This document shows positions 32,707-43,451 of a DNA stretch of 64,000 bases, in pieces; positions within the stretch are counted from its first letter, which is position 1, and each line of letters opens with the position of its first letter. The stretch is from Mixta hanseatica. GTDB taxonomy: Bacteria > Pseudomonadota > Gammaproteobacteria > Enterobacterales > Enterobacteriaceae. The notes beneath the pieces are model-generated. The model made no database searches. It had not been told where the DNA came from and worked only from the letters and a program-made list of their open reading frames with translations. The DNA is taken from contig NZ_CP082904.1 in assembly GCF_023517775.1 (NCBI RefSeq), positions 2,914,001 through 2,978,000 on the forward strand, read 5' to 3'. Both the position numbers and the translations under genes were made by a program.

Positions 32707-33700
32707 ATTTTTCTTCACTTATAAGTATTTAAGAACAACTACCCTGGTGTTACTCCCGCCGATCAAATGTCAGACGGAGATTAAGATGGCAATAATGACG
32801 TTTCCGAAAAGCCGGAAACGACAGCTCAACACTGCATAAAGAAAAGCTGCTTTTCATAATACCGCTGGAGGAATGCATGCAGACCCGCCAGTGCCGCCGG
32901 TATGTAACAACGAAAACATACAGCGCCTGGGCGCTGCTATTGCGGACGCAAAAATGCGCCCTGCTTATTGATGGGTACCGCGCCAACTTCAGGCAAGTTA
33001 ACTACGGGGCCGCTGGTTCATAACTTCGATATCATGCGTTTGCAAAACTGCGCGACGCAAAAAAAGTAATAATTTGCCGGACTTAACCTTTACCGCCGCC
33101 GCTTTTACCGTAGCAACAATCAGGCGTGTTTGTTTTATCACAAAGTCCGTTGATGGATATCCTGCCACAACGACGTCTAATTTTTAAGCCCCAATCGCAT
33201 TTTTCTTATCAATAAAGCCCCCTTTTAGCATTATTGCGTCTTTTTTTGACGATTGCTTTTAACGGCTCGCTGGTTGAAAAGCATCCCGAAGCGCAATGGG
33301 ATGGTTGATGCCAAAACGGCGCTAAAGAATCCAGCTTGTTTAATCATTCTACCTCCTTCCGGTTATCGGCACTTTAAGTAGCAAAATTTAACTGTTTCGT
33401 TCCGTATCAATCTACTTTTTTTATCTTAATTTGTTACTTTTTCTGATCCAGCTCGCATGCCGTGAAGAGATTTTTACAGCCGATGAGGTTGTGTAGTGAT
33501 TTATCCTAATTCTTAGATAAAAAATGGTTTTTTAATCCAGCTAATTAAGATTAGCTGACGTTGCATACCAGCCAGCTCGTCAATGATTCCCGGTTGCGCC
33601 AAAAGCCGGCCTCGCCCTTCAAATGTCGGGAACAGAAGAGTAAATTGAGCGGGTTTATTTCCACGGCAGGAACGCAGTTCTGTCAGTTAAGGCGCATGCA
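32707..33700. promoter_or_regulatory. Long lrhA-alaA divergent regulatory interval
   Basis: About 1 kb between the divergent genes lrhA and alaA, comparable to the long lrhA leader region in E. coli. AT-rich near 33230-33560. Apart from one short minus-strand open frame with a strong ribosome site (33231-33347, listed separately) no gene is supported. LrhA autoregulation sites are expected here but I could not place one. Confidence 0.5.
33231..33347 (-). CDS. Putative small protein (38 aa) upstream of lrhA
   Basis: ATG 33347 is preceded at ideal distance by GGAAGGAGG (33352-33360), one of the best ribosome sites in the window. The peptide starts MIKQAGFFSAVLAS, has a short hydrophobic N-terminal half (about residues 5-24) and a very basic C-terminus (KSNRQKKTQ), ending TAA. 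It lies in the lrhA 5' leader on the same strand, about 525 bases before lrhA, so it could be a small protein or a leader peptide. I do not recognise a family. Confidence rests on the ribosome site only. Confidence 0.45.
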   Translation of the reverse strand: MIKQAGFFSAVLASTIPLRFGMLFNQRAVKSNRQKKTQ

Positions 33701-34918
33701 ATGAATACAATTATCGAAAAATCGTCAAAGCTGGATAATGTTTGTTATGACATCCGCGGTCCGGTGTTAAAAGAGGCCAAACGTCTTGAGGAAGAAGGCA
33801 ATAAGGTCCTGAAGTTAAATATTGGTAATCCCGCGCCGTTTGGCTTTGAGGCTCCGGATGAGATTCTGGTCGATGTTATTCGCAACCTGCCTGGCGCTCA
33901 GGGATATTGTGATTCAAAAGGTCTTTACTCGGCGCGTAAAGCGATTATGCAGCATTACCAGGCGCGCGATATGCGCGACGTGACTGTAGAAGATATCTAT
34001 ATCGGTAACGGCGTATCCGAACTGATTGTTCAGTCAATGCAAGCGTTGCTGAACAGCGGTGATGAGATGCTGGTGCCGGCGCCGGACTATCCGCTGTGGA
34101 CCGCCGCGGTTTCCCTTTCCAGCGGTAAAGCGGTTCACTATCTGTGCGATGAGTCTGCCGGCTGGTTTCCGGACCTGGCCGATATCCGCAGCAAAATCAC
34201 TCCGCGCACGCGCGGCATTGTCATTATCAACCCGAATAACCCTACCGGCGCCGTCTACAGCAAAGCGCTGCTGATGGAGATCGTTGAGATTGCGCGCGAG
34301 CATAATCTGATCATTTTCGCCGATGAGATTTACGACAAGATCCTTTACGACGCCGCCCAGCATCACTCTATTGCCGCGCTGGCGCCCGATTTGCTGACGG
34401 TAACCTTTAACGGCCTGTCGAAAACCTATCGCGTAGCGGGGTTCCGTCAGGGGTGGATGGTGCTGAACGGCCCGAAAAAACATGCGAAAGGCTATATTGA
34501 GGGACTGGAGATGCTGGCCTCTATGCGCCTGTGCGCCAACGTTCCGGCTCAGCACGCCATTCAGACCGCTCTGGGCGGTTACCAGAGCATCAGCGAATTT
34601 ATCATGCCGGGCGGACGCCTGTATGAACAACGCCAGCGCGCGTGGGAACTGATTAATGACATTCCCGGCGTAAGCTGCGTGAAACCGCAGGGGGCGCTTT
34701 ATATGTTCCCGCGTATCGATGCGAAAAAATTCAACCTGTACGATGACCAAAAGATGGTGCTGGATTTTCTGCTCCAGGAGAAAGTGCTGCTGGTGCAGGG
34801 AACCGCGTTTAACTGGCCGTGGCCGGATCATGTTCGCATCGTGACGCTGCCGCGCGTCGACGATCTGGAAATGGCCATCGGTAAATTTGGCCGTTTCCTT
34901 GAGGGTTATCGTCAGTAA
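33701..34918 (+). CDS. alaA: Alanine transaminase AlaA
   Basis: 405 residues, fold-type I PLP aminotransferase making alanine from pyruvate and glutamate. The PLP lysine is K241 in 'NGLSKTYRVAGFRQGW'; 'INPNNPTGAVYS' and 'IFADEIYDKI' bind the cofactor phosphate and pyridine ring region. Very similar to E. coli AlaA (YfbQ) throughout, with a slightly different N-terminus. Ribosome site is weak (TAAGGCG). Confidence 0.96.
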   Translation: MNTIIEKSSKLDNVCYDIRGPVLKEAKRLEEEGNKVLKLNIGNPAPFGFEAPDEILVDVIRNLPGAQGYCDSKGLYSARKAIMQHYQARDMRDVTVEDIYIGNGVSELIVQSMQALLNSGDEMLVPAPDYPLWTAAVSLSSGKAVHYLCDESAGWFPDLADIRSKITPRTRGIVIINPNNPTGAVYSKALLMEIVEIAREHNLIIFADEIYDKILYDAAQHHSIAALAPDLLTVTFNGLSKTYRVAGFRQGWMVLNGPKKHAKGYIEGLEMLASMRLCANVPAQHAIQTALGGYQSISEFIMPGGRLYEQRQRAWELINDIPGVSCVKPQGALYMFPRIDAKKFNLYDDQKMVLDFLLQEKVLLVQGTAFNWPWPDHVRIVTLPRVDDLEMAIGKFGRFLEGYRQ

Positions 34919-34971
34919 GCGGCGCGTATCCTCCACGCGCTAGCGCAGAGGATGAAAAGGCGATACTGTTG

Positions 34972-35002
34972 CTGCGGAGACCGGAATTGCCGGTTTCCGC
35001 AG
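34972..35002 (+). other. Stable hairpin between alaA and yfbR
   Basis: CTGCGGA-GA-CCGG-AATTG-CCGG-TT-TCCGCAG: 11 paired bases with one symmetric internal loop. There is no T run, so it is not a standard terminator; it sits 25 bases before the yfbR start and 10 before its ribosome site (AGGAG), and may stabilise or modulate the yfbR mRNA. Confidence 0.45.
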
Positions 35003-35027
35003 TCGATGTACAGGAGAAACCTTTTCA

Positions 35028-35627
35028 ATGAAGCAGAGCCATTTTTTTGCCCACCTTTCCCGCCTTAAACTGATCAATCGCTGGCCGCTGATGCGCAATG
35101 TGCGTACGGAAAATGTCTCTGAGCATAGCCTGCAGGTTGCGATGGTCGCTCATGCGTTAGCGCTGATAAAAAATAAGAAGTTTAACGGTAACCTGAACGC
35201 AGAACGCATTGCGCTGATCGCGCTTTATCATGACGCCAGCGAAGTCCTGACCGGCGACTTACCGACACCGGTAAAATATTACAATGCGCAGATTGCACAC
35301 GAATATAAAAAAATCGAAGAGATTGCTCGCCAAAAGCTGATTGAAATGCTGCCGGCCGAGCTGCAGGACGCGTGGCGGCCATTGTTGGATGAACAGCAGC
35401 AGAGCGAGGCGGAAACCGCCATCCTAAAACAGGCCGATGCGCTATGCGCCTATCTGAAATGTCTTGAGGAACTTTCAGCCGGAAACAATGAGTTCCGGCG
35501 GGCATTGGCGCGCCTGGAGGAAACGCTTGAGCGGCGGCGCAGCGAAGAGATGGACTATTTCATCGCCGTTTTTGTGCCCAGCTTTACGCTGTCGCTGGAC
35601 GAGATATCACAGGATACGCCGCTATAA
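35028..35627 (+). CDS. yfbR: 5'-Deoxynucleotidase YfbR
   Basis: 199 residues, HD-domain phosphohydrolase that dephosphorylates dNMPs. Metal-binding residues H33 ('SEHSLQVA'), H68-D69 ('LYHDASE') and D137 ('[10 protein letters not shown]') occupy the same numbers as in the E. coli enzyme. ATG 35028 follows AGGAG. The gene ends one base before the convergent yfbS stop region, with no terminator between. Confidence 0.95.
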   Translation: MKQSHFFAHLSRLKLINRWPLMRNVRTENVSEHSLQVAMVAHALALIKNKKFNGNLNAERIALIALYHDASEVLTGDLPTPVKYYNAQIAHEYKKIEEIARQKLIEMLPAELQDAWRPLLDEQQQSEAETAILKQADALCAYLKCLEELSAGNNEFRRALARLEETLERRRSEEMDYFIAVFVPSFTLSLDEISQDTPL

Positions 35628-35628
35628 C

Positions 35629-37464
35629 TCAGAATGGAAACAACAGCGGCACCAGCAACACGCTCATCCCCATCACTACCAGCGTAAAGGGAACGCCGAT
35701 TTTAACAAAGTCACCGAAGCGATAGCCGCCCGGCCCCAGCACCAGCGTATTTACCGGCGACGAGACCGGCGTCATAAAGGCGGCGGAAGCGGCGATAGCG
35801 ATAACCATGGTAAAGGGATAAGGCGAAACGCCCATCTGCTGGGCCGCCGCGACGCCGATCGGCGCCATCAGCACGGCGGTTGCCGTATTAGAGATAAACA
35901 GTCCAATGCTGGCGCAGAGCACAAACAAACAGAGCAACATAATATGCGGGCCTCTGCCGCCGGCAATATCCATTAACCCCTGCACAATCAGCGCCACGCC
36001 ACCGGTTTTTTGCAGCGCCAGCGCAAACGGCATCATCCCGGCAATCAGAATCAGCCCCGGCCAGTGAATGGCTTTGTAGGCGCTCTCCATATCGATACAG
36101 CGGAATTTTCCCATCAGTAAACAGGCGATAATTGCCGCTATCGGGCCAGGGATCACATCGGTGATCATCAGCGCCACCATCAGCGCCAGAGAGAATAACG
36201 CATGCGGCGCCTGACTATGGGCCGACACCGCCTCATCAATTTCCGCAGGCAGCGCCAGCAGCAGCAGATCGCGTTTCTGCTGCTGTAGCTGCTGAATACG
36301 CCGCCAGTCGCCGATAACCAGCAGTATATCGCCTGCCTCCAGTGTTTCATCTGCCAGCGCCCCTTCCAGCAGGCTATTGCGCCGGCGAATGCCGATAACG
36401 CTCAGCCCGTAGCGCTGACGGAAAGCCAGTTCGCGTACGCTTTTGCCTGGCAGTTCTGAATCGGGGATCAATGATACTTCCGCCATCCCCACGTCACGTG
36501 CGCGATCGGAAAAATAGTCGCCGCGCAAGATCAGCGGTTCCAGCTGCTGTTCACTGCAAAACTGCCGCAGATCGATTTCTGCCGCTGACATATCAATCAG
36601 CAGTACGTCGCCGCTGCGAAAGGTGGTATCCCCGGTAACCGTCACCATCACGCGACGAAACTTACGCCAGCGCTCCAGGCCGACCACGTTTGCGCTATAT
36701 TTCTCCCGCAGTTTAAGGTCATCGAGGCGATGCCCGATCAGCGGCGAACCGGCGCGGATCGCCAGGCGGCGGGCGCGGCCGCTAAGCCGATATTCCCGGA
36801 TCAGATCGCGAAAATTGCGCCGGCGCGGCGCGCCGGATAACATGGTTTCTTTAGTGGGAGCTGCCAGCCAGTAACGCGCCACCAACATATAGCCAATGCC
36901 CAGCGCCAATACCGTCAGGCCAATGGGCGTCACGGCAAAAAAGCCAAAGCCCGCCAGTCCTTCTCGCTGCAGTTCGCTGTTTACCACCAGATTCGGCGGC
37001 GTGGCCACCAGCGTCATCATGCCGCTAATCAGTCCGGCGACGCTCAACGGCATCATCAGCCTGGCGGGCGATGAGCCTATTTTCGCCGCCACGCTCAGCA
37101 CCACGGGAATAAAGATCGCCACCACGCCGGTAGAACTCATAAACGCGCCCAGTCCGGCAACCGTCAGCATCAGCCAGAAAATCATTTTGCTTTCGCTGTT
37201 GCCAGCAATTTTCATCAGCCATTCGCCAGTCTGCAATGCGATGCCGGTGCGCACTAATCCTTCGCCAATCACAAATAGCGCGGCAATCAAAATCACGTTG
37301 GGATCGCTAAAGCCGATGGTGGCTTCCTGCAGCGTTAACGTACCGCTCAGCACAAAGGCAATAATCACCAGCAGCGCCACCACATCCATGCGCAGCCTGC
37401 CGGATGCAAACAGCCAGACGGTTACACCCAGCAGCCCAATCACCCAAAGAAGTTGACTATTCAC
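35629..37464 (-). CDS. yfbS: SLC13/DASS-type transporter with TrkA-C (RCK) domains, YfbS
   Basis: 611 residues (E. coli 610): N-terminal transmembrane half, two cytoplasmic TrkA-C/RCK domains (about residues 205-390, e.g. '[15 protein letters not shown]', '[20 protein letters not shown]'), then a second membrane half including '[17 protein letters not shown]', the anion-transporter signature. Substrate unknown; an inner-membrane anion:sodium symporter-type protein. I chose GTG 37464 (following GGAAAGA) since it matches the E. coli N-terminus; an adjacent GTG at 37467 is equally possible. Confidence 0.92.
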   Translation of the reverse strand: MNSQLLWVIGLLGVTVWLFASGRLRMDVVALLVIIAFVLSGTLTLQEATIGFSDPNVILIAALFVIGEGLVRTGIALQTGEWLMKIAGNSESKMIFWLMLTVAGLGAFMSSTGVVAIFIPVVLSVAAKIGSSPARLMMPLSVAGLISGMMTLVATPPNLVVNSELQREGLAGFGFFAVTPIGLTVLALGIGYMLVARYWLAAPTKETMLSGAPRRRNFRDLIREYRLSGRARRLAIRAGSPLIGHRLDDLKLREKYSANVVGLERWRKFRRVMVTVTGDTTFRSGDVLLIDMSAAEIDLRQFCSEQQLEPLILRGDYFSDRARDVGMAEVSLIPDSELPGKSVRELAFRQRYGLSVIGIRRRNSLLEGALADETLEAGDILLVIGDWRRIQQLQQQKRDLLLLALPAEIDEAVSAHSQAPHALFSLALMVALMITDVIPGPIAAIIACLLMGKFRCIDMESAYKAIHWPGLILIAGMMPFALALQKTGGVALIVQGLMDIAGGRGPHIMLLCLFVLCASIGLFISNTATAVLMAPIGVAAAQQMGVSPYPFTMVIAIAASAAFMTPVSSPVNTLVLGPGGYRFGDFVKIGVPFTLVVMGMSVLLVPLLFPF

Positions 37465-37506
37465 CACTCTTTCCGTGTCAGAAAACCCTGAATGCGTGCA
37501 GCATGC

Positions 37507-37535
37507 CATAAAATAAACCCCGCGATAGCGGGGTT
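37507..37535 (-). terminator. Rho-independent terminator of yfbT
   Basis: AACCCCGC/GCGGGGTT (37516-37523 with 37528-37535), loop GATA, followed on the minus strand by TTTATTTTA. It lies just after the yfbT stop and separates yfbT from yfbS. Confidence 0.85.
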
Positions 37536-37542
37536 AAATCAA

Positions 37543-38202
37543 TCACTCCTGGGTTAGCACCGTTATCGTTCCGTCATCGTCTTTGGTAACGCGCAACGCG
37601 CTAAGACTGGTCAGCTGCAGCGCGGTTTCCGCCAGGCGCGGCGTATCCGCGGGCGCATTTACTGCGATAACCGCACAGCCTGCGGCAAGACCGGAAAGAA
37701 TCCCGGCGGGAGCATCCTCCACCACCACGCAATCAGCGGGCGACAGGCCAAGCAGTTCGGCGCCCAGCAGATAAGCATCCGGCTCCGGCTTGCCCTTTTC
37801 AACGCGTTCGGCGGTCACGAAATGGGTAGGCAACGGCAGGCCTGCCGCCTGGCGACGCGCGGAGGCAACCGGCACCGAACCGGAGGTAACGATCGCCCAG
37901 GGAATCGCCAGCGCGTTCAGCTGCTCCAGCAGCTCACAGGCGCCGGGCAGCGCCGTTACGCCTTCGGTATCTTCAGCTTCGGTTTGTTCCAGTCGTTTAA
38001 ATTCCTGCTGGATCTCCTCTTCGCTGCTGCCGCGCATAAAGTGACGCAGTGAAGTGATGGCCTGCTTGCCGTGGATAAAATCCAGAATTTCATTCGCATC
38101 GATGCCGTGACGCTTACCCCAGTTGCTCCAGGCGCGTTCTACCACAGGTAAAGAATCGACCAGCGTGCCGTCTAAATCAAACAAAAAACCTTTACACTTC
38201 AC
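37543..38202 (-). CDS. yfbT: HAD-superfamily sugar phosphatase YfbT (HxpA)
   Basis: 219 residues. HAD motif I 'FLFDLDGTLVDS' gives nucleophile D9 and D11; motif II 'VTSGS', motif III 'KGKPEPDAYL' and motif IV 'VVEDAPAGI' follow. E. coli YfbT acts on hexitol and other sugar phosphates. The start is GTG 38202 with AAGGA seven bases upstream, giving the E. coli-like N-terminus; the frame extends upstream to 38457 but those residues overlap yfbU and look random. Thirteen bases after yfbU. Confidence 0.93.
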   Translation of the reverse strand: MKCKGFLFDLDGTLVDSLPVVERAWSNWGKRHGIDANEILDFIHGKQAITSLRHFMRGSSEEEIQQEFKRLEQTEAEDTEGVTALPGACELLEQLNALAIPWAIVTSGSVPVASARRQAAGLPLPTHFVTAERVEKGKPEPDAYLLGAELLGLSPADCVVVEDAPAGILSGLAAGCAVIAVNAPADTPRLAETALQLTSLSALRVTKDDDGTITVLTQE

Positions 38203-38215
38203 TCGCGTTTCCTTC

Positions 38216-38710
38216 TCAGGCGTTGATGATTTGCGCGATCTCGGTCGCACAAAGATGATACTGGCGCGGGCAGGTGTGCCAGGCGGCCAGCATGCGTTGA
38301 TATTTATCCCACATTGGCGTTTGGGCATTGAAGCCGTGCGTGCCGGCATCGAAATGGGTGTAGCGCCCTTCCACGTTAACCATAAAACGCACATAGCCCA
38401 GGTAGCGCGCTTCGGTTGCCGCATCAAACCCCAGGAACTGTAGCCGGCGCTCGTCAATGCCAGCCCGATCCTTTAGATTTTCCCAGGATACCCGCAGCGC
38501 ATGGTGCATTTCCATAATATTGATAATGGTGCGGCAAACCTCTTCGCCCAGCTCACCGAAATCGCGATCTAACTCGCGCATCTGCAGGCTATATCCGCGT
38601 TCAATAATCGTTTGCAGGCGGCGATAACGCTCGCCATTCTCCGGATCGAGCAGCGTCATCAGTTTGTATTGGTTGGAAAGTATTAAACGCTGAGCATGCG
38701 TCATGTCCAT
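38216..38710 (-). CDS. yfbU: YfbU family protein, function unknown
   Basis: 164 residues, same length and very close in sequence to E. coli YfbU, including '[36 protein letters not shown]' (split over about residues 92-127). A soluble helical protein; overexpression in E. coli was reported to be lethal, but its role is not established. Transcribed just upstream of yfbT, 13 bases apart. Confidence 0.93.
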   Translation of the reverse strand: MDMTHAQRLILSNQYKLMTLLDPENGERYRRLQTIIERGYSLQMRELDRDFGELGEEVCRTIINIMEMHHALRVSWENLKDRAGIDERRLQFLGFDAATEARYLGYVRFMVNVEGRYTHFDAGTHGFNAQTPMWDKYQRMLAAWHTCPRQYHLCATEIAQIINA

Positions 38711-38805
38711 CTTTAACTCCCATTAAGCACAATAAAAGGTTGTTCAAGAATCGCACGACGCATAAAAAGGCGGTATCACAAGACAGCCTTTCTTTGATTT
38801 AAGCC

Positions 38806-38836
38806 GGGTTGCCGGAGAAAAAAATCCTGGCAACCC
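38806..38836 (-). terminator. Hairpin downstream of yfbV (weak terminator candidate)
   Basis: GGGTTGCC/GGCAACCC (38806-38813 with 38829-38836) with a 15-base A-rich loop, ten bases after the yfbV stop. On the minus strand the T-rich part is in the loop and not after the stem, so termination is doubtful. Confidence 0.4.
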
Positions 38837-38845
38837 ACCGCTTAT

Positions 38846-39295
38846 TCAGAGATCGTCAAGGAAAGTGTTATCCAGTTGACGGAAAGCGCGTTTTAGCAGA
38901 TCCGCCAGCGCCTGATAGGTGGGTTTGCCTTCAACCGGCGCAATCGCCTGCCCGGCCTGTTGCAATTTTTCGCGCACCTCGTGAAACCAGTTTAATAGCG
39001 CGGGCGGCAGTGGCGTAACGGAACGGCGCCCCAGCCACCACAGCCCTTGCATCGGCAGGCTACAGGCAAACAGCGCGGTGGCCACTGCCGGCCCCAGCTG
39101 TCCGCCCAGCGCAATTTGCCAGGTCAGGGTAAAAATGGCTAACGGCGGCATAAAACGGATCGCAAAGCGCGTGGCGGTGCTGATGCGGTTTTCCGGGAAA
39201 ACCGGCGCGAGGCGTTTATCGTTCGGCCATGTTTTCATGTAGTGCTGTCCAAGCTGGAATGTTTTAAACCAACCGACGCTGGATTCATTTGCCAT
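38846..39295 (-). CDS. yfbV: Inner-membrane protein YfbV (DUF412), terminus-insulation factor
   Basis: 149 residues. Two closely spaced transmembrane helices at about residues 42-85 ('[20 protein letters not shown]', '[19 protein letters not shown]'). N-terminal '[30 protein letters not shown]' region is typical of the family. In E. coli YfbV insulates chromosome regions flanking the terminus from MatP effects. Divergent from ackA. Confidence 0.92.
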   Translation of the reverse strand: MANESSVGWFKTFQLGQHYMKTWPNDKRLAPVFPENRISTATRFAIRFMPPLAIFTLTWQIALGGQLGPAVATALFACSLPMQGLWWLGRRSVTPLPPALLNWFHEVREKLQQAGQAIAPVEGKPTYQALADLLKRAFRQLDNTFLDDL

Positions 39296-39629
39296 GGCTC
39301 ACCTCAACTTCTTTTGCAAGATTTAAAAAATTTAAGCAACGAAACAACTTTATGTGACAACCTTCAAAAAATTTTGTTTTTACGCGGCACTGCCGTTATT
39401 CTGAGCGCGTTATCAGGGCTGCTAAAGCGAATAATTCTTATTATTTTGAGGTGGAGCCGTTGGAAGCGACACAACTTTCAAAATTTTACGTAAAATTACC
39501 GTCTTTTTTTGCTGTCGGATAACTTTTTGCTGGCAGTATGATGATAATCATTAATGTACCAGCTTTCATACACTACGATGATAGACTGATTGCTTTTTTT
39601 TTAGCCACTTTTGACTAATAGGTACTTCC
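39296..39629. promoter_or_regulatory. yfbV-ackA divergent promoter region
   Basis: 334 AT-rich bases between yfbV and ackA with no open frame worth calling. Holds a Fur-box-like palindrome (39537-39555, separate entry) about 75-93 bases before ackA. Confidence 0.5.
39537..39555 (+). promoter_or_regulatory. Fur-box-like palindrome upstream of ackA
   Basis: TATGATGATAATCATTAAT matches the 19-bp Fur consensus GATAATGATAATCATTATC at 15 of 19 positions, including an uninterrupted 13-base central block. Whether Fur binds is inferred from similarity only; A+T-rich DNA can give such matches by chance. Confidence 0.45.
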
Positions 39630-40832
39630 ATGTCGAGTAAGTTAGTACTGGTTCTGAACTGCGGTAGCTCTTCCCTTAAGTTTGCCATCCTTAATCCGGC
39701 TGACGGTAAAGAGTACCTTTCAGGTCTGGCCGAATGCTTCCATCTGCCTGAAGCGCGTATCAAATGGAAACTGGACGGCTCCAAACAGGAAGCTGAGCTG
39801 GGCGCGGGCGCAGCCCACAGCGAAGCCCTGAACTTTATTGTTAAAAACATTCTGGCACAAAAACCAGAGCTGTCGGCACAAATTGCTGCAATCGGCCATC
39901 GTATTGTTCACGGCGGTGAAAAGCTGACCCAATCCGTACTGATTAGCGATGAAGTGGTACAAAGCATTAAAGATGCCTCTTCTTTTGCGCCGCTGCACAA
40001 CCCGGCGCACCTGATCGGCATTGACGAAGCGCTGAAAAACTTCCCGCATCTTTCCGATAAAAACGTAGCGGTTTTCGATACGGCGTTCCATCAGACAATG
40101 CCGGAAGAGTCTTACCTCTACGCCCTGCCTTATAATCTGTATAAAGAACATGGCGTTCGTCGCTATGGCGCCCACGGCACCAGCCACTACTATGTGACGA
40201 TGGAAGCGGCCCGCATGCTGAATAAGCCGGTGGAAGAGCTGAACGTCATCACCTGTCACCTGGGAAACGGCGCCTCTGTATCGGCTATCCGCAACGGCCA
40301 GTGCGTGGATACCTCAATGGGCCTGACTCCGCTGGAAGGTCTGGTGATGGGCACGCGCAGCGGCGATATCGACCCGGCGATCATTTTCTTCCTGCACGAT
40401 ACGCTGGGAATGACTGTGGATGCTATCAATAAGCTGCTGACCAAAGAGTCTGGCCTGCTGGGCCTGACCGGCGTCACCAGCGACTGCCGCTATGTAGAAG
40501 AAAACTACACCACCAAAGAAGATGCAAAACGCGCGATGAACGTATTTTGCCATCGTCTGGCCAAATATATCGGCTCTTACAGCGCGATGATGGACGGTCG
40601 TCTGGATGCCGTGGTGTTTACCGGCGGTATCGGTGAAAATGCGGCGATGGTACGCGAGCTGTCGCTGGCGAAACTGGCGCTGCTGGGCTTCGAGGTTGAT
40701 CACGAGCGCAACCTGGCGGCACGCTTCGGCCAGGAAGGCTTCATTAATAAAGAAGGCACCCGTCCGGCGCTGGTTATCCCGACCAATGAAGAGTTGGTTA
40801 TCGCCCGCGACGCCGCGCGCCTTACCGCATAA
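39630..40832 (+). CDS. ackA: Acetate kinase
   Basis: 400 residues, ASKHA-fold enzyme interconverting acetyl-phosphate plus ADP with acetate plus ATP. '[13 protein letters not shown]' (residues 8-20), '[12 protein letters not shown]', '[11 protein letters not shown]' and '[14 protein letters not shown]' are family signatures. With pta it forms the overflow acetate pathway and sets the acetyl-phosphate level. pta starts 66 bases downstream. Confidence 0.98.
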   Translation: MSSKLVLVLNCGSSSLKFAILNPADGKEYLSGLAECFHLPEARIKWKLDGSKQEAELGAGAAHSEALNFIVKNILAQKPELSAQIAAIGHRIVHGGEKLTQSVLISDEVVQSIKDASSFAPLHNPAHLIGIDEALKNFPHLSDKNVAVFDTAFHQTMPEESYLYALPYNLYKEHGVRRYGAHGTSHYYVTMEAARMLNKPVEELNVITCHLGNGASVSAIRNGQCVDTSMGLTPLEGLVMGTRSGDIDPAIIFFLHDTLGMTVDAINKLLTKESGLLGLTGVTSDCRYVEENYTTKEDAKRAMNVFCHRLAKYIGSYSAMMDGRLDAVVFTGGIGENAAMVRELSLAKLALLGFEVDHERNLAARFGQEGFINKEGTRPALVIPTNEELVIARDAARLTA

Positions 40833-40898
40833 GACTTTCTCCGTCAGCTCAGGCTGGCGGAGTTGTTTTGACAGCCTGAAATACCTGAGAGGTTTACT

Positions 40899-43046
40899 GT
40901 GTCACGTACCATTATGCTTATCCCTACCGGCACCAGCGTCGGGTTGACCAGCGTCAGCCTTGGCGTTATTCGTGCGATGGAGCGCAAAGGGGTTCGCCTC
41001 AGCGTGTTCAAACCCATCGCGCAACCACGCGCCGGCGGCAATACGCCTGACCAGACCACCACCATCATTCGTAAAAACTCCTCCATTCCCGCCGCTGAGC
41101 CGCTGCAGATGTCACGCGTAGAATCGCTGCTGGGTTCAAACCAGCAGGACGTGCTGATGGAAGAGATCATTGCCCGCTATCACGCTAATACCCAGGACGC
41201 GGAAGTGGTGCTGGTGGAAGGCCTGGTGCCTACGCGTAAACATCAGTTCGCCAGCGCGCTTAACTACGAAATCGCCAAAACCCTGAATGCGGAAATCGTC
41301 TTTGTTACCGCGTTGGGCAACGATTCGCCGGCGCAGCTGAAAGAGCGCATCGAAGTGACGCAAAGCAGCTTTGGCGGCAGCAAAAACAAAAACATTACCG
41401 GCGTCATCATCAACAAGCTTAACGCGCCGGTGGATGAACAGGGCCGCACCCGCCCGGATCTGTCAGAAATCTTTGATGACTCCACGAAAGCCAGCGTCGC
41501 GAATATCGATCCGAGTCAGCTGTTTGCCAACAGCCCGCTGCCGGTGCTGGGCTGCATTCCCTGGAGTTTCGACCTGATCGCCACCCGTGCGATCGATATG
41601 TGTCGTCACCTGAACGCGCGCGTGATCAACGAAGGCGAGATCCAGACGCGTCGCGTGAAATCAGTGACGTTCTGCGCACGTAGCCTGCCGCATATGCTGG
41701 AGCATTTCCGTCCGGGTTCGCTGCTGGTGACCTCCGCCGACCGTCCTGATGTGCTGGTTGCTGCCTGTCTGGCGGCGATGAATGGCATTGAGATCGGCGC
41801 GATTCTGCTGACCGGCGGTTATGAAATTGACGCCCCTATTTACAAACTCTGCGAACGTGCGTTTCAGACGGGCCTGCCGGTTTTTATGGTTAAAACCAAT
41901 ACCTGGCAAACCTCGCTCAGCCTGCAGAGCTTCAATCTCGAAGTGCCGAGCGACGATACTCAGCGCATCGAGAAGGTTCAGGAATATGTTGCCAGCCATA
42001 TCAACAGCGACTGGATCGAATCCCTTACCGCCACCTCCGAGCGCAGCCGTCGTCTCTCTCCGCCAGCCTTCCGTTATCAGCTTACCGAGCTGGCGCGCAA
42101 AGCGGGCAAACGCATCGTGCTGCCAGAAGGCGACGAACCGCGTACCGTCAAGGCTGCGGCAATTTGCGCCGAGCGCGGCATTGCGAACTGCGTGCTGTTA
42201 GGCAATCCGGACGAAATCCAGCGCGTTGCGGCGGCGCAGGGCGTCGAACTGGGCAAAGGTATCGAGATTGTCGATCCGGAAGTGGCGCGCGCTAATTATG
42301 TTGCGCGTCTGGTTGAGCTGCGCAAAAACAAAGGCATGACCGAAGTGGTGGCGCAAGAGCAGCTGGAAGATAACGTGGTGCTGGGCACCATGATGCTGGA
42401 GCGCGACGAAGTAGATGGCCTGGTCTCCGGCGCGGTACATACTACCGCTAACACTATTCGTCCACCGCTGCAGCTGATCAAAACGGCGCCCAACAGCTCG
42501 CTGGTCTCTTCGGTATTCTTTATGCTGCTGCCGGAACAGGTTCTGGTTTATGGCGACTGCGCCATCAACCCGGATCCGACGTCCGAACAGCTGGCAGAAA
42601 TTGCTATTCAGTCGGCGGATTCCGCAGCGGCTTTCGGTATTGAGCCGCGCGTCGCGATGATCTCCTACTCTACCGGCAATTCCGGCGCGGGTAGCGATGT
42701 GGAAAAAGTACGCGAAGCGACGCGCATTGCGCAGGAAAAACGTCCGGATCTGGTCATCGACGGTCCGCTGCAGTATGACGCGGCCATTATGGAAGATGTG
42801 GCAAAATCCAAAGCGCCGAATTCTCAGGTTGCCGGTCGCGCCACGGTCTTTATCTTCCCGGATTTGAACACCGGTAATACCACCTATAAAGCGGTACAGC
42901 GTTCAGCCGATCTGATTTCAATCGGACCAATGCTGCAAGGCATGCGTAAGCCGGTTAACGATCTGTCACGCGGCGCGCTGGTTGATGATATTGTTTATAC
43001 CATCGCCCTGACCGCGATTCAGGCTGCACAGGCGGAAGATCAGTAA
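40899..43046 (+). CDS. pta: Phosphate acetyltransferase (long form)
   Basis: 715 residues, the enterobacterial long Pta. Residues 1-~220 are a P-loop-type (DRTGG/AAA-like) domain ('[17 protein letters not shown]'), followed by the DRTGG domain and the C-terminal catalytic PTA_PTB domain (about 390-715; '[14 protein letters not shown]', 'DGPLQYDAA', '[17 protein letters not shown]'). Makes acetyl-phosphate from acetyl-CoA. Ends in a terminator. Confidence 0.98.
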   Translation: MSRTIMLIPTGTSVGLTSVSLGVIRAMERKGVRLSVFKPIAQPRAGGNTPDQTTTIIRKNSSIPAAEPLQMSRVESLLGSNQQDVLMEEIIARYHANTQDAEVVLVEGLVPTRKHQFASALNYEIAKTLNAEIVFVTALGNDSPAQLKERIEVTQSSFGGSKNKNITGVIINKLNAPVDEQGRTRPDLSEIFDDSTKASVANIDPSQLFANSPLPVLGCIPWSFDLIATRAIDMCRHLNARVINEGEIQTRRVKSVTFCARSLPHMLEHFRPGSLLVTSADRPDVLVAACLAAMNGIEIGAILLTGGYEIDAPIYKLCERAFQTGLPVFMVKTNTWQTSLSLQSFNLEVPSDDTQRIEKVQEYVASHINSDWIESLTATSERSRRLSPPAFRYQLTELARKAGKRIVLPEGDEPRTVKAAAICAERGIANCVLLGNPDEIQRVAAAQGVELGKGIEIVDPEVARANYVARLVELRKNKGMTEVVAQEQLEDNVVLGTMMLERDEVDGLVSGAVHTTANTIRPPLQLIKTAPNSSLVSSVFFMLLPEQVLVYGDCAINPDPTSEQLAEIAIQSADSAAAFGIEPRVAMISYSTGNSGAGSDVEKVREATRIAQEKRPDLVIDGPLQYDAAIMEDVAKSKAPNSQVAGRATVFIFPDLNTGNTTYKAVQRSADLISIGPMLQGMRKPVNDLSRGALVDDIVYTIALTAIQAAQAEDQ

Positions 43047-43065
43047 GATAATTTGCTACTGATTA

Positions 43066-43090
43066 AAGGCGGCCTGCGGGCCGCCTTTTT
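43066..43090 (+). terminator. Rho-independent terminator of ackA-pta
   Basis: Nine-base stem AAGGCGGCC/GGCCGCCTT (43066-43074 with 43079-43087), loop TGCG, followed by TTT (five T in all). Confidence 0.92.
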
Positions 43091-43451
43091 ATTTTGCGCG
43101 GCTGGCTATCCGCTTACCGAAAATAACTCTCTATTTAATTTCTTTCCGCCTGATAAATTCTGATAGCGGACCTGGCACCCTTGCAAAAGATGGATGCATT
43201 AACCCGTCAATAAATAAGCGAGGCGGCAAACGTCAATTAAGGAAAACAAGCGAAGCGAATAGCAAAAAAATAAGCGCAGCGGCTAGCATTGCGTTTATTT
43301 TTTGTCGCAAATTATAAAATTATTTTGGTCAAATCCGCATTCCCTAACTAGCCTTAAATTACCTGAAATAGAGGTACCGCTATTTTTCACGCATGTTGAA
43401 AAATTAATACTGTGGCAACGGGTTAAAAGATAAACATAGGGAGTAAATATT
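43091..43451 (+). promoter_or_regulatory. pta to membrane-protein intergenic region
   Basis: 361 bases, AT-rich, with no gene. It holds three imperfect copies of an AAGCG-N2-GCG-N2 motif (43216, 43248, 43272), too loose to call a repeat. The promoter of the following gene must lie here; its ribosome site is GGGAG just before 43452. Confidence 0.4.

Noticed and set aside
32750..32986. 78-codon minus-strand frame upstream of lrhA
   Set aside because: No ribosome site and random composition; overlaps the lrhA promoter area.
43216..43290. Three AAGCG-containing near repeats before the membrane-protein gene
   Set aside because: Spacing is irregular (32 and 24 bases) and similarity is limited to short parts; not enough to call an iteron or CRISPR-like array.
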